A stretch of DNA of 64,000 nt from Paraburkholderia phytofirmans OLGA172 (GCF_001634365.1 NZ_CP014579.1:124001-188000); one strand, 5' to 3'; shown: positions 1 to 9,307, counted from the first letter of the stretch. Made by a program: numbers and translations. The notes: generated by a model from the sequence alone, not told the origin.

Positions 1-392
1 AGCGTGAGCTAAACACTAGTCTCACTGCATTGCTCGAGCGCGTTGGCGATGTGTATCTACCCCAGCGGGATGGTTTGTTGGTGGAATCTCTGAGGGAGCA
101 GGGGGATCACGATGAAAAAGCCATATGTGAAGCCGTCTTCGCCAAGGATATCGAAGCCATCAGCGATGCGGATGTAATTGTCGCCGTTCTTGACGGACGA
201 GCATTGGACGAGGGCGTCTGCATTGAGCTTGGTTACGGCAAGGCACTTGGAGTGTTCATCGTCGGCTTCAAGAGCGACATAAGGACCGCTTTACCTTGGG
301 GGCACAATCCCATGGTGAGTGGTTGCGTCGATGTCTGGGTCTCCTCCAATCACGAGCTCAGTGAATGGATCGCGACCGCGTGTAAACCGTGA
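1..392 (+). CDS. Nucleoside 2-deoxyribosyltransferase-like protein, 3' part
   Basis: The frame is open from base 3, so the window cuts the gene's 5' end. The TTG at 30 is probably internal. The visible residues include LPQRDG, then an acidic stretch with DADVIVAVLDG and a short E-L-GYG segment (DEGVCIELGYGKALG). This is the pattern of the nucleoside 2-deoxyribosyltransferase superfamily, in which the LDG and E-GYA-type motifs form the nucleoside site. Known members swap bases on deoxyribose or hydrolyse N-glycosidic bonds. Here it lies beside a kinase-like gene on the other strand, so a role in nucleotide modification or salvage is possible. Substrate cannot be told. Confidence 0.7.
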   Translation, partial: RELNTSLTALLERVGDVYLPQRDGLLVESLREQGDHDEKAICEAVFAKDIEAISDADVIVAVLDGRALDEGVCIELGYGKALGVFIVGFKSDIRTALPWGHNPMVSGCVDVWVSSNHELSEWIATACKP

Positions 393-743
393 GATTAGGT
401 TCGCAAAGTCGACACGTGTAGGTGCGGGGCCGTCTCGTTTGAGTGCGACGGTAGAAAGGCTACTGCGCTTGGTGTAGACATGGAGGTTCCGGGAAAGGCG
501 ATCAACTCCCGATTGTCGAGCGCGGACTGGACTACATTTTCGAAGGGCCCAAGCCCTTTATTGACAGGGACCGGTGAGGCCGGGTTGTGTTTCCTGATCT
601 GATGCTCGGGGCGTTGACCGCCTCGGTGGACAACATGGGCTTACTTTTGCATTCATCGCGCTGACGAGCCCTTTGCTCAAGAGGATCAAAAGTCGAATTA
701 TTCTGCTCCGGTCATCTTGAGGCCTGATCGTGGATACTTAAAG
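393..743. other. Intergenic, nothing recognised
   Basis: About 350 bases between two convergent genes. I see no convincing coding frame, RNA gene or repeat. It must hold the 3' ends of both transcripts. Confidence 0.5.
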
Positions 744-1337
744 TCAGGGCGCACGCTGCAATTTTGCTGTTGTGAGCACGGCGGCCGCCAACACGTCCAT
801 GTCGACAGCGCTGTCGAGCAGATAGCAGGATTTCTCAAGCAACAATCCGTACTGCGTTGCCAGTGACACTTGTGTTTGTACGTGCATGGCAAGCTCAAAT
901 TCGGTTGGCAATGGGCGTCCAGCGGGATTGGTCCGGATCCGGTCGGCCAACACCTGAGGGCTCGCGTAAAGGCAGATAAAAGTGTCAGCGTCGAGACGCT
1001 TTAAGTTATTGACCGAAAACGGTGTTACCCGAAAACCGTATTCTTCCTTTGTGACGGGATGGCTATCAATGATGACATCGCGAGTTGGGCGACTCGCTTC
1101 TACCTCATTAATCAACCACTCATCGACTTCCGCGACGTCACCCCTTGTAACTACCAGCGCAGACTGCTTCCTTATGCCGTCTTCGGCGAACTGAAGGCCG
1201 TGTTTGCGTTCGATATAGTCGCGTAGTAACGTACTGTAGGACAGTACCCGCAAGTCAGGTACGAGTTGGGCGACGCGCTGGCACAGGGTCGATTTTCCGG
1301 TCGCGGGCGCACCAGTTAAATAGACGACTTTTCCCAT
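744..1337 (-). CDS. P-loop nucleotide kinase-like ATPase
   Basis: A 197-residue protein starting MGKVVYLTGAPATGKST. The Walker A motif GAPATGKST occupies residues 9-17, right at the N-terminus, and the total length fits small nucleotide kinases of the adenylate-kinase/AAA_33 type. I chose ATG 1337 rather than a longer frame from 1415 because the family starts just before the P-loop and GAGAG precedes this ATG. An IIDSHP segment may carry the second acidic motif. The gene upstream on the same strand (ending at 1436) ends about 100 bases before this start, so the two may be co-transcribed. Substrate is unknown. A nucleotide or a small metabolite is likeliest. Confidence 0.65.
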   Translation of the reverse strand: MGKVVYLTGAPATGKSTLCQRVAQLVPDLRVLSYSTLLRDYIERKHGLQFAEDGIRKQSALVVTRGDVAEVDEWLINEVEASRPTRDVIIDSHPVTKEEYGFRVTPFSVNNLKRLDADTFICLYASPQVLADRIRTNPAGRPLPTEFELAMHVQTQVSLATQYGLLLEKSCYLLDSAVDMDVLAAAVLTTAKLQRAP

Positions 1338-1435
1338 TTCGTCGCTCTCATTGCCTGACTGCTGCCTGTGGTGAACTTGCGCCTTGCAAATGTGCTGTCC
1401 ACGCACAAATGCCACGCCTTTCCTTCGGCCTTTGA

Positions 1436-2233
1436 CTAGGCGAAGGCCGCTGCATTGCGCATGGAATTGAAAAGCGAAGTCGAGCCGTCGTTCGTCTGAA
1501 AATCAAAAAGGTCGGGGGTAACTCCGACTGTGCGCGCAACAACGGGCTTGCTTCGGAGGCGCTTCACTAGGCGAACCCAGCCGTCAAAGTCGCCATCTCG
1601 CGACGCGGCGCCGACCTCCGCCACGTCCCGCCGCTTCAAGAGAGTGGGCTGTGCCAGTCTGACAAAATAAGGAGCCTCGAGTTCCGCTGCAAATGCGACG
1701 GGATAACTCTTGCCCGACGCAGGTTCGCCAGCCGGTGCGCAGGCGACAACTGCTGTGACTTGGGACGCACCCAGGCCCTTGCCTGTACCGACGTTCGTCA
1801 ACCGATAGGGATGGACCTCGAGCTCACTATCAGTTGCAAGCTCGTCAAGCGATGAGCAGACGAGTGCGTAATGGGATTGCTTGCGTTTGCCTGACGGCAG
1901 TCGCGCTCGGCTTGTCACGAACGTGTGGGCCGGAAGCGAGCGGACCTGGCCGTTGTTGTCGAGCCAGCCATTCCACAGGACGACCTCACCAGGTTCGACG
2001 TCAATTGCTTTGGGTTTGCTCGGCATCGGCGAAAAAATCGCCATGAGCGAACCGACGAGGTTGGCCGCCGTTTCCGGATTGTCACCAAGGGACTGTCCGA
2101 TTCCCCAAAGGAAGCGACCGCCTCCCAATCTGCGCTCCCATTCCTTTCGCAGAATGATCGTTGCCAAGGTCTCGCCAGACTCGGTGCCCATTTTGGTCCA
2201 GCAGAACGCGGGCGGTAGGTGTTTCAGTGTCAT
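1436..2233 (-). CDS. Uncharacterised WG-motif protein A
   Basis: A 265-residue protein of no family I can name. The ATG at 2233 is preceded by GGGGAAG, which favours it over the TTG at 2245. The N-terminal half has GRFLWGIGQSLG, then a region with HYALVCSSLDEL and YRLTNVG. The same arrangement (FWGYGG, then RYALVLDKLE) appears in the 190-aa protein at 4326-4898, so the two look like distant paralogues in one island. There is no signal peptide or membrane segment. It sits just upstream of the P-loop protein on the same strand. It may belong to the nucleotide-modification-associated domain families, but that is a guess. Confidence 0.6.
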   Translation of the reverse strand: MTLKHLPPAFCWTKMGTESGETLATIILRKEWERRLGGGRFLWGIGQSLGDNPETAANLVGSLMAIFSPMPSKPKAIDVEPGEVVLWNGWLDNNGQVRSLPAHTFVTSRARLPSGKRKQSHYALVCSSLDELATDSELEVHPYRLTNVGTGKGLGASQVTAVVACAPAGEPASGKSYPVAFAAELEAPYFVRLAQPTLLKRRDVAEVGAASRDGDFDGWVRLVKRLRSKPVVARTVGVTPDLFDFQTNDGSTSLFNSMRNAAAFA

Positions 2234-2304
2234 CGGCTTCCCCAAGATGGCGAAATCATAACAGATATGGTCGCCAATTCATTATGAGTTAATGTATAGG
2301 TATA

Positions 2305-2694
2305 ATGTATGAAATGGAAGATCTTGAACTCGACCTAAGGGTGCGCGAATTAATGAGCCGGCTCATGGCAGATCCGCGATCGGCCAATGAGATCGCGCGA
2401 TTGGCGGGAGTGAGCCAGCCGACTGTTTCGCGTTTCCGGTTGGTCAAAGGTCGGCGGATTCGGGGAAGCGCGTCATTCAATAAGCTATGCAGTTTCTATG
2501 GTGTACATGGCGAATCGCTGGGTCGCCGTGCCACCGCATACAATGAGCTGCTACGCGACGCTATCGTGGATGCTTGGGATGGTTCTGAGGAGCACGGACA
2601 GGCACTTCTTGTAGTAATAGAAGGGCTGAAGGGTCTGAAAGGCAAGCCTGACATGAACAGAGGAGGTGCACGTGGCCGTAGCCAAGCAGATTGA
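2305..2694 (+). CDS. Helix-turn-helix regulator
   Basis: A 129-residue protein with a helix-turn-helix at about residues 25-50 (ANEIARLAGVSQPTVSRFR), as in XRE/Cro-like DNA-binding proteins. Its 3' end overlaps the start of the ImmA/IrrE-type gene at 2672 by 23 bases, so the two are translated as a unit. XRE regulators cleaved by an ImmA-type partner are a common arrangement in phages, ICEs and toxin-antitoxin loci. Divergent from the WG-protein gene; the roughly 70-base gap should hold both promoters and is AT-rich (near 2280-2304). Confidence 0.7.
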   Translation: MYEMEDLELDLRVRELMSRLMADPRSANEIARLAGVSQPTVSRFRLVKGRRIRGSASFNKLCSFYGVHGESLGRRATAYNELLRDAIVDAWDGSEEHGQALLVVIEGLKGLKGKPDMNRGGARGRSQAD

Positions 2695-3694
2695 GAGGAT
2701 ATTCGGGTCGCTCGAAGCGGCTGGGTTCCCTCGTGCCTTCCAAAAAACGCTGCTGCCTGAGTGGGTGACCGCCGACGTACTTTCCGATGAAGCTGCTTCT
2801 TCGGAAGTCGCTGCAATCCTGGCTAAGCGACTTGGCTTGCGGGCCAGTCCGTTGTTCAATCAGGCGCCGAATGTAGAAAGCCTGCGACGACGCGATACCA
2901 AGTACAAACGCTCGATTCCTAGTCGTCACAAGAACCTCTTCGCTGCTACGTCCGTCGCTGCGAGCATCGCAGAGTCTATTTCTGCTGCTTGCGGGAGGCC
3001 TTTTGTGTCGCTGCCGGCGGATGCTGGTGAATTGCGCCGACATATACTGGAGTCTTTCAAGGGATACTGGGTGGGACTCAGGAATCTGTTGATGACCTGC
3101 TGGGCGTCAGGCATTCCAGTTGTTTACCTGGCCGAGTTGGGCAATGGTGTGTCCAAGATGGATGGGATGGTTGTTCACACCGCTGGTCGCCCCGTCATCG
3201 TGCTTTCAAAGGGCTCAGACCTTTGGGCCTGGCAACTTTTCATCCTCGCGCACGAGGTTGCGCATATTGCGCTGGGGCACGTTTGTCCCGATGAAATCCT
3301 CATCGATGAAGAGCTCGGCGTGGATTCGTACGCGTTGGAGGACGAGGACGACGAGGAACGCGCGGCCGATACGTTTGCAATTGAACTCCTCAATGGCCGA
3401 CGCGACGCAACCTATACCACGTCCGATGCAGCAGTCAATGGCGCGGAGCTCGCTGACGCCGCATTCACATTTGGGAAAAAAAACCGCATCGATCCCGGTC
3501 ACATTGCGCTGAACTACGCGCACAAGTCCGGAGACTGGAAGACGGGAGTCGCTGCGGCGAGGCGACTGCAGGGACAAAACCCGCCAGCTCAAGACGTAAT
3601 TAATCAGGCGATGTGGGAGAACATTCTTCCGGAAACGCTACCGGAGGACACTCTCGAGTTTTTGCGCAGGGTAACGGGCTCATTGGAAGACTGA
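2672..3694 (+). CDS. ImmA/IrrE family metallopeptidase
   Basis: A 340-residue protein with the zinc-protease motif HEVAHIALGH (HEVAH near residues 194-198). A downstream acidic stretch with DDEERAADTFA probably supplies the third ligand. I prefer GTG 2672 because AGGAGG at 2661-2666 lies five bases upstream; the GTG at 2666 would overlap that site. Family members cleave a partner HTH repressor in response to stress or phage, and the partner here is presumably the overlapping HTH protein upstream. The PIN-like gene starts five bases downstream, so the three genes form one operon. Confidence 0.8.
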   Translation: MAVAKQIERIFGSLEAAGFPRAFQKTLLPEWVTADVLSDEAASSEVAAILAKRLGLRASPLFNQAPNVESLRRRDTKYKRSIPSRHKNLFAATSVAASIAESISAACGRPFVSLPADAGELRRHILESFKGYWVGLRNLLMTCWASGIPVVYLAELGNGVSKMDGMVVHTAGRPVIVLSKGSDLWAWQLFILAHEVAHIALGHVCPDEILIDEELGVDSYALEDEDDEERAADTFAIELLNGRRDATYTTSDAAVNGAELADAAFTFGKKNRIDPGHIALNYAHKSGDWKTGVAAARRLQGQNPPAQDVINQAMWENILPETLPEDTLEFLRRVTGSLED

Positions 3695-3699
3695 ATTCC

Positions 3700-4329
3700 A
3701 TGCGCGTCCTGATAGATAACGATGCGTTGTTGAAGCTGGCGCGATACGATCTCTTGGCGCCTACGCTAGAAGTGCTGGGCGTTCAACCGCATGCTGTCGA
3801 GGTGCTTGTCGCCGCGCCGTACGTCTTGCTGCCGGGGAAGGAACGGCTTAAGCGGTGCAAAGATGAGGACAGTGCTCGACGTATTGAGGCGTTTCTTGGC
3901 GGCGTTGGTCGTATAGACGCTCAGACAGCTGACGCGGACCTGCTTGACACACTAACTGGTCAACCAAACATTGACGCGGGCGAAGCGTTGCTACTCGCTT
4001 CGGCGGCAACACACGTTGACACATTAATTGTCACGGGTGACAAGCGAGCCCTAGCGGCGCTTTGTACTGACGATTCGCTGGCGATTGTGCGAGACGCGCT
4101 CGATGGACGGGTCGTTACGCTTGAAATCCTGTTCGCCATGCTGTCGAGCAATGGGCTGAAAGCGGTGCAGGATAAGGTGCGGCTGAAGCCCGATGTCGAC
4201 AAAGCGCTAACGTACGCCTTTGGGGTATCTGCTCCAGCTGATCCACAGTCCGTCTTCGAGGCGTTGCGCTCATATATAGGTAGCCTGCGCGAGGCCACCG
4301 GCCAGCTGCTATATGCCCTGCCGCCTTAG
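3700..4329 (+). CDS. PIN-like ribonuclease domain protein
   Basis: A 209-residue protein beginning MRVLIDNDALLKLARYDLL. The first acidic residues (D6, D8), the central DAGEALLLASA and the later VTGDKRALAAL follow the spacing of acidic residues in PIN-fold RNases. Start ATG 3700 lies just after the ImmA stop (3694). PIN toxins usually have an antitoxin next to them; here the upstream HTH/ImmA pair may take that part. Catalytic residues look present but the family is diverse, so the fold call is moderate. Confidence 0.55.
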   Translation: MRVLIDNDALLKLARYDLLAPTLEVLGVQPHAVEVLVAAPYVLLPGKERLKRCKDEDSARRIEAFLGGVGRIDAQTADADLLDTLTGQPNIDAGEALLLASAATHVDTLIVTGDKRALAALCTDDSLAIVRDALDGRVVTLEILFAMLSSNGLKAVQDKVRLKPDVDKALTYAFGVSAPADPQSVFEALRSYIGSLREATGQLLYALPP

Positions 4330-4898
4330 TTCCTGACAATAACGGCGAAGGGAGCCTTCACCCTCGCGACTAGGCCAATATGCTTAATTATTCGCTCGTC
4401 GGGCGCAATAGGAACGTCGCGCGGAGCGTATAAGAAACACCCCTTATCCGACTGGCCGACCAGATACCGGTCTCCTTTCTTGCCGCGACTAGGTCCAACA
4501 CCCACTTCGAGTTCCCCAAGGTCGACATCAAATTCCTCCACCTCGAGCTTGTCCAGTACCAGCGCGTATCTGGAGCCTCGTACTTCGATTCCCTTTGGTA
4601 TGGGCTTCCAGTCCACACCATCATCGGAGTACTCCTTTGCAATCTCTGGCGGTGCGGCATGCTTAGAGTTCATCTTCTGCATTATGATTAGAACCTCATT
4701 ACCGGCCTGTTCGACCTGTTTTGCGAACGGTTGAACCATCGTTATAGGATGGCAAGTGCTGCCGCCGTATCCCCAAAAAATTGAGCCCGCCTCCTCATAT
4801 TCACGCTGCTTGCGCGAGACGATATCATCGATGGTCTCCCGGGCATGAAGCCCGACCTTCATGTAGATCAGCCCAGCTCCCTTCCTTGAGTCAAGCAT
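4326..4898 (-). CDS. Uncharacterised WG-motif protein B
   Basis: A 190-residue protein starting at ATG 4898, preceded by GGAGG at the right distance. It contains SIFWGYGGSTCHP (about residues 39-51) followed by RYALVLDKLE and a C-terminal KKGDRYLVG segment, paralleling protein A at 1436-2233. There is no signal or membrane segment. It overlaps the upstream Rossmann-enzyme gene by 8 bases, so they are a translationally coupled pair. Its last bases overlap the end of the PIN-like gene on the opposite strand. Function is unknown. Confidence 0.6.
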   Translation of the reverse strand: MLDSRKGAGLIYMKVGLHARETIDDIVSRKQREYEEAGSIFWGYGGSTCHPITMVQPFAKQVEQAGNEVLIIMQKMNSKHAAPPEIAKEYSDDGVDWKPIPKGIEVRGSRYALVLDKLEVEEFDVDLGELEVGVGPSRGKKGDRYLVGQSDKGCFLYAPRDVPIAPDERIIKHIGLVARVKAPFAVIVRN

Positions 4899-5727
4899 TC
4901 TTCACCTCCAGCGCATCAAGCAGATAGAGTTGTTCCGGCTCCTTGTCGGGATTTAGGCTGACGCGCTCGCGTATATACCGGTATCTCAACGGCGAGCTTT
5001 TCCCATAGAAGTTAGCGAGTCTTGCCGAAGTCAAAGGAAGCGACTCAGCGGCCATGCATGTTGAATCAATCCGTCGGAACAGGCATGAGCACGACCGAAG
5101 GTCTGGAGCGTCGTCCAGATGATATAGGTGAAGTTGCGGCAGCATCTCGGCAACGACATATCCGAGTTCGATCGCTCCAACTTGAGTATCGCGGAGGACC
5201 TCTTGTGTCCAAGGAAGGTCAGGATCATCCGCAATTACCACTATTGCCAGACTCCTGTCACGGGTGGCCTCGCTTCCTCGCTCAAAGAATGCCCGAACGC
5301 TCTGCCCTCCATTGCTAGCTCCCCACGGCGGATTTATGTGGAACCCGTCATAGGCGCCAAAATGCTTTGCAGGCAGTGGGTCTGCAACGTTGTAAAGTTC
5401 GGCGGAGATCTTGACTTTAGCTTGAAGCTTTTCGCCAAAGCGCTGGACCGAGTTCACGATCCTCTCATCGAAGTCCAGAAGTGTGATGGAGCTGGGACCG
5501 TAGCCAATCACGCCTTGCGCTTTCAGATGAGCGGCGGACAGCGCGATACCGTCGCCGTCGCCGACGAAGACAACGTCCTTTTCGTTGAACACGCGTGCGA
5601 CATACTCTGCTTGGATCACCATGTCGGCGACCTTCATGTATATCTGATCGAATTCCCGTAACGGAGGAGGGCGATTCTGAACCACGTCGGAAATGGCGTT
5701 AATGGCATTGCGCAAGTCAAATTCCAT
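4891..5727 (-). CDS. Rossmann-fold aminopropyl/methyltransferase-like enzyme (BpsA-like)
   Basis: A 278-residue protein with a nucleotide-binding glycine loop FVGDGDGIALS (about residues 54-64), an acidic DFDER at the end of the second strand (85-89) and INPPWG (131-136) where methyltransferases carry an (N/D)PP[YW] active-site motif. The VGDGDG...DFDER...NPPWG order resembles N4-bis(aminopropyl)spermidine synthase (BpsA), whose substrate is a polyamine. NPPW also fits amino-methyltransferases. A good GGGAG site precedes ATG 5727. It is coupled by overlap to the WG protein B. Whether it acts on a polyamine, a nucleotide or nucleic acid cannot be told. Confidence 0.6.
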   Translation of the reverse strand: MEFDLRNAINAISDVVQNRPPPLREFDQIYMKVADMVIQAEYVARVFNEKDVVFVGDGDGIALSAAHLKAQGVIGYGPSSITLLDFDERIVNSVQRFGEKLQAKVKISAELYNVADPLPAKHFGAYDGFHINPPWGASNGGQSVRAFFERGSEATRDRSLAIVVIADDPDLPWTQEVLRDTQVGAIELGYVVAEMLPQLHLYHLDDAPDLRSCSCLFRRIDSTCMAAESLPLTSARLANFYGKSSPLRYRYIRERVSLNPDKEPEQLYLLDALEVKNA

Positions 5728-6158
5728 CGAAGCTCCCGGTGATCCGGCGCGACTGCTACAAATCCCGGTGTCGCGGCGGACTTGTTATTGTCTTAGCCAC
5801 AATCGATACGGTTCTGGCCGGTCCGATGCGGCGGAACTCAGTTTAAATCAAATCAGACCATACTACGGTTGAAATCGCACGCCGTCCTTATATCGATCGA
5901 ATGCCCCAGGCGGCATCGCGGCCCGACGAGGCTACGACTCTAACCAATCCGAGGATCAGCAGTTTCGTCGGGCGGCTATGGGAAGGCGTGGCATCCGTCA
6001 AACAGATGATCAACGGGATCTTGGGACTGCAAGGCGGACGATTAGGTCGCGGTTAGCAAGCGTTGTCTGTCGTTGCAGCAGATAATTCTGCTTGGGCGCA
6101 ACAGCGTTATAGCGGGGCCACTCGGGTTCCAGCGCGGACGTGCGTTGCACCGGAACTA
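5728..6158. other. Intergenic, nothing recognised
   Basis: About 430 bases between two minus-strand genes with no frame I can defend and no clear repeat. The promoter of the 5727-4326 pair must lie at its left end. Confidence 0.45.
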
Positions 6159-6722
6159 TCATTCGTTCAGAGCTGCGACGAATTCTTTCGTGGCTGCCTT
6201 GGTAATCCACTTGAGCACATCACCGTTCTTAATCGGACCATGGTGCTGCGTCGTAAATCGCAGTAACCGGGCGCAGTATTCAATAGCGAACGGATGATTG
6301 GACTTGGTGACTTCCCGGAACCTGTCGCAGTCGTCGGTTCCTGCGACCTCAATGGTTAGACTTCGAAGTGATACGTCGAAATTCATTGAGTTACCTGAGA
6401 CCTGGAAGGCGCCAGCCTCCATGGTGCAAGGCTTGTTCGAATCGGGATTTTTTGTGTCCACGCCTTCATTCCAATTCCACGAGCTCTCAAAGCCAGCCAG
6501 TACACGCAGGACTTCGAGCATCACGGCCTTTCGATAGGTCAAGTCGCCCGGCGGGTAGGGGCCGAGCTCGCCGACGACATAAGAGTAGATTTCGTGGGTT
6601 GGTCGGGGCTGGAATATTTCATTGGGTGCTGACTTACCCCAACTGACGAGCTCGTCCAGAAAGTCTGTCGGCGCCACCCCTCGGTTGTACACCGGGACCT
6701 TGCATGCTAAGAACGGAGACAT
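6159..6722 (-). CDS. Lysozyme/transglycosylase-like protein
   Basis: A 187-residue protein. The segment GFESSWNWNEGVD, followed 15-20 residues later by EAGAFQVS, resembles the catalytic Glu and the G-(L/A)-FQ-(I/V)-S motif of lysozyme-like muramidases and lytic transglycosylases. ATG 6722 has AAGGGG upstream. No classical signal peptide is visible, so export, if it occurs, would need a holin-like or other route. The region also holds two further peptidoglycan-acting candidates (10795 and 12647). The fold assignment rests on two short motifs only. Confidence 0.45.
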   Translation of the reverse strand: MSPFLACKVPVYNRGVAPTDFLDELVSWGKSAPNEIFQPRPTHEIYSYVVGELGPYPPGDLTYRKAVMLEVLRVLAGFESSWNWNEGVDTKNPDSNKPCTMEAGAFQVSGNSMNFDVSLRSLTIEVAGTDDCDRFREVTKSNHPFAIEYCARLLRFTTQHHGPIKNGDVLKWITKAATKEFVAALNE

Positions 6723-7680
6723 GGCATATCCCCTTACGTAACAGAAATGCTGTTCGAGAGCGCATTGGAAGCGCAGTCACCTCCCGGAAACGAAGGCGTA
6801 GCTTAATATCTTTACCGTAAGACCAGTACGGCTGCGTCGATATGCAGCAAGCTAATGCTAGGTACTACCGGGAAAGATTACAAATAGAAATCGGAGAAGA
6901 TAACTTGGATTGCCTGCGAGGCGCTTACGGTGGTGGCTCGTCAGTATCAAGATTCGCTCGGTTCAGCGCCGCTCGTTTCCGCTGCTGTTGATACGGAAAA
7001 GCCCTAGTCGACAGCAAACGAGCAGCGAAACGAGGTGGTCTACGACGCACGTCAATATTTCTTGTTTGTCCGAAAATGCGTGCTAATGTACAAGCACGAC
7101 CGCATCATAGGCATTGCGATTGCCGAGAGCGACGCAACTGGACACATTGGCCGCTCTATCGGATGCCTGCTGTTTGTTGACTCATGTATTTGGCTAGCTG
7201 TCCCCAGTCCGCCGCATCAGAATTGCTCCTATTTGTTCTATCCAGCGTCCGTTTCGCCCGCTAGCGTGCATAAGACGCGCGTGACAAGAACCTAACCTGT
7301 TGTTGTACCGCAGTGAATTCTGTTACGCGACCTCGCGCAGAACGACGCGGTAGCTTCTCGTGTGATCGGCGGTTTCTACGAATCGCACGACGCGAAGTAC
7401 CGGTTGGACTCTAGTAGTTTGAGAAGCCTGTTTTTAGCTTCAAGCCGCGTTTGCCTTGGGCCGATTGAGGATGGGAACAGGTTTGCTTATCGCGAGACCT
7501 TTTAAGTGAACTGTTAGGTCTAGTCCGCTTGCCCCGGCGACGTGCAACTTAGTTAGTTTGTGGTTCGAATTCTGCCAGAGCTCTGGCAGAAACGCTGATT
7601 GTGACCTGGAGAAGTTTCGTGGTGCCAGACGTACAGCGAAGTAATGCCCAAGAATAGCGCAAAGCGATGAGGGGAGCCCT
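6723..7680. other. Long intergenic region before the exported-protein cluster
   Basis: About 960 bases without a convincing gene. A short plus-strand frame at 7035-7295 shows no family features. The one structured element is a perfect 22-base palindrome at 7570-7591, listed separately. Confidence 0.5.
7570..7591. promoter_or_regulatory. Perfect 22-bp palindrome, candidate operator
   Basis: Two 11-base arms read TTCTGCCAGAG / CTCTGGCAGAA with no spacer. It lies about 90 bases upstream of the lipoprotein start at 7681. No T-run follows, so it is not a typical intrinsic terminator. A dimeric repressor site for the downstream operon is the likeliest role. Confidence 0.45.
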
Positions 7681-9207
7681 ATGAAAATGCGCGCATGGTG
7701 CGTCGTACTGTCCTGTGGATTGTTATCTGGCTGTGCATCACAGGCTTTTTGGGGCTACACGGATACCGGTTGCGCATCGCCACAGTCGAACGACGCCAAA
7801 TACCGGCTGCGAACGGATAACGCGACGGAGCAGATGAAGGGTATCTTTGCCACTGCTTCGGTCAGGAGCATGGATGACAAGACGCTGGCGTCGACCGTAT
7901 TGACATATATCAACAGCTCCGATTCGCAGTCGTCACTTGGCGCTGATTACGGAAAGGGGGCCGCCCCTGTTTCTCTTGATGACATTCAGATAGGTCGCAG
8001 TCTGATGTCGGGATCCACATCGGGCGAGGTTACGACAGGGTTCATCAGTTCTAGCCCAGACACTGCGGTTCGTGTCATGGCAGCTTTGCGCAACGCATTC
8101 GGAGCTAGCGCTGCCGATTGCGCGAGTATGGAGCTCACTCCCCTAGCAACCGCCAAAGCGCGAGCGGATGATGCGAGCGCATTTGTGATTGAGATCGGAC
8201 AACGGCAGGTTGGCTTCCAGGAAGCGGTCAAATCCAACGGAGAGCAGCAGATTGATTTGGGAAAATTTTCGGTATCTGACAAGAAGCTAGTCCGGGAAGC
8301 TATGCGATTGCATTCAACCGGAGCTTTCTGCGCCATGGCACAGGACAGGGCGGGAAAGATGGCCAGATTTCTGGTCAAGGGTGACAAAGGCAGTGCCGAC
8401 AGCGAAAAGCCGATATTCAATGCCGCCAGGTTCCTTATCGCGTATGAGACCGCGTACTTTCGGAACGGACACGTTGTCGCTGTGTCAGTTGACACTCAGG
8501 CGGCGGCCACAAAGATAGTAAGTGAACTGCCAAAGGATATTCAAACGGAGCTAGGCGCCGGCAAAGCGACCCTGACGACCTCCATCGCTTCGAAATTGCA
8601 GGAAATCTGCCAAACGAAGCCAGCGGATGCAAAATCCGCGTGCCTTGTGACAGGCTCTTTGGGGGCTACAAGCTTTGTTTCCAGGTCCGGTCAATCCGTC
8701 CAGTTCTCAGGTGTGACAGTTTCGGTAGGTGAGAAAGGCGAGTTGAAACCAAACTTCGAATATCCGAAAGTAGCGACATTCGCCCCGCAGATTGTGAAGG
8801 TCTTTGTTGAAGCGGTCTTTGACGGAGCGGGGCCGACTGTGCCTGCTGTCGCGACGTCTACGGCCTGCACGCAGCACCTCTATTCTGGCTCCGATTGTCT
8901 TGCTGGCGACTCCGCACATGCGCTGCCCGACAGCGGGAAGCCACCAACGACCATGGCTATTGTTGACCGTATCGATACCGACGCTGCGTCAGCGGATGCA
9001 TTCGCTACATCTATGACGGGCCTAGCCATCAGAGGCGCAAATATCGCTGCATTGAACAACGAGGCAGTCGCTGACTCGATTGCGGCTTTCGCCGGCGTAA
9101 CCATGCGCAAAACCGTTGAAAAAATTGAGTGGATTCGTGCAAATTCCCCAGAGTCCGGCGGAGTGTGCTCGAGCAGGAGCCTGCTCGCGACAGACACGCA
9201 CGATTAG
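7681..9207 (+). CDS. Putative lipoprotein, unknown function
   Basis: A 508-residue protein with a lipoprotein signal (MKMRAWCVVLSCGLLSGC; lipobox LLSGC, Cys at about 18), so it is expected to be lipid-anchored in the periplasm or outer membrane. ATG 7681 follows GAGGGGAGCC. I recognise no domain in the body; it is rich in Ala/Ser and short polar repeats with several Cys. It is the first gene of a probable operon with the trypsin-like protease (9308) and the CHAP-type protein (10795). Confidence 0.7.
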   Translation: MKMRAWCVVLSCGLLSGCASQAFWGYTDTGCASPQSNDAKYRLRTDNATEQMKGIFATASVRSMDDKTLASTVLTYINSSDSQSSLGADYGKGAAPVSLDDIQIGRSLMSGSTSGEVTTGFISSSPDTAVRVMAALRNAFGASAADCASMELTPLATAKARADDASAFVIEIGQRQVGFQEAVKSNGEQQIDLGKFSVSDKKLVREAMRLHSTGAFCAMAQDRAGKMARFLVKGDKGSADSEKPIFNAARFLIAYETAYFRNGHVVAVSVDTQAAATKIVSELPKDIQTELGAGKATLTTSIASKLQEICQTKPADAKSACLVTGSLGATSFVSRSGQSVQFSGVTVSVGEKGELKPNFEYPKVATFAPQIVKVFVEAVFDGAGPTVPAVATSTACTQHLYSGSDCLAGDSAHALPDSGKPPTTMAIVDRIDTDAASADAFATSMTGLAIRGANIAALNNEAVADSIAAFAGVTMRKTVEKIEWIRANSPESGGVCSSRSLLATDTHD

Positions 9208-9307
9208 CTAGCTTGTATGGTCGGAGCCGCTAATTGGTCATGTGGCGGATCCCGGGCGACAGAATGGCGTCCTCGTTGTCGTCCGAACGGTTCGAGAGGG
9301 CACGCGT

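Noticed and set aside
7035..7295. Possible 86-aa gene
   Set aside because: No ribosome site, no motif, mixed composition.
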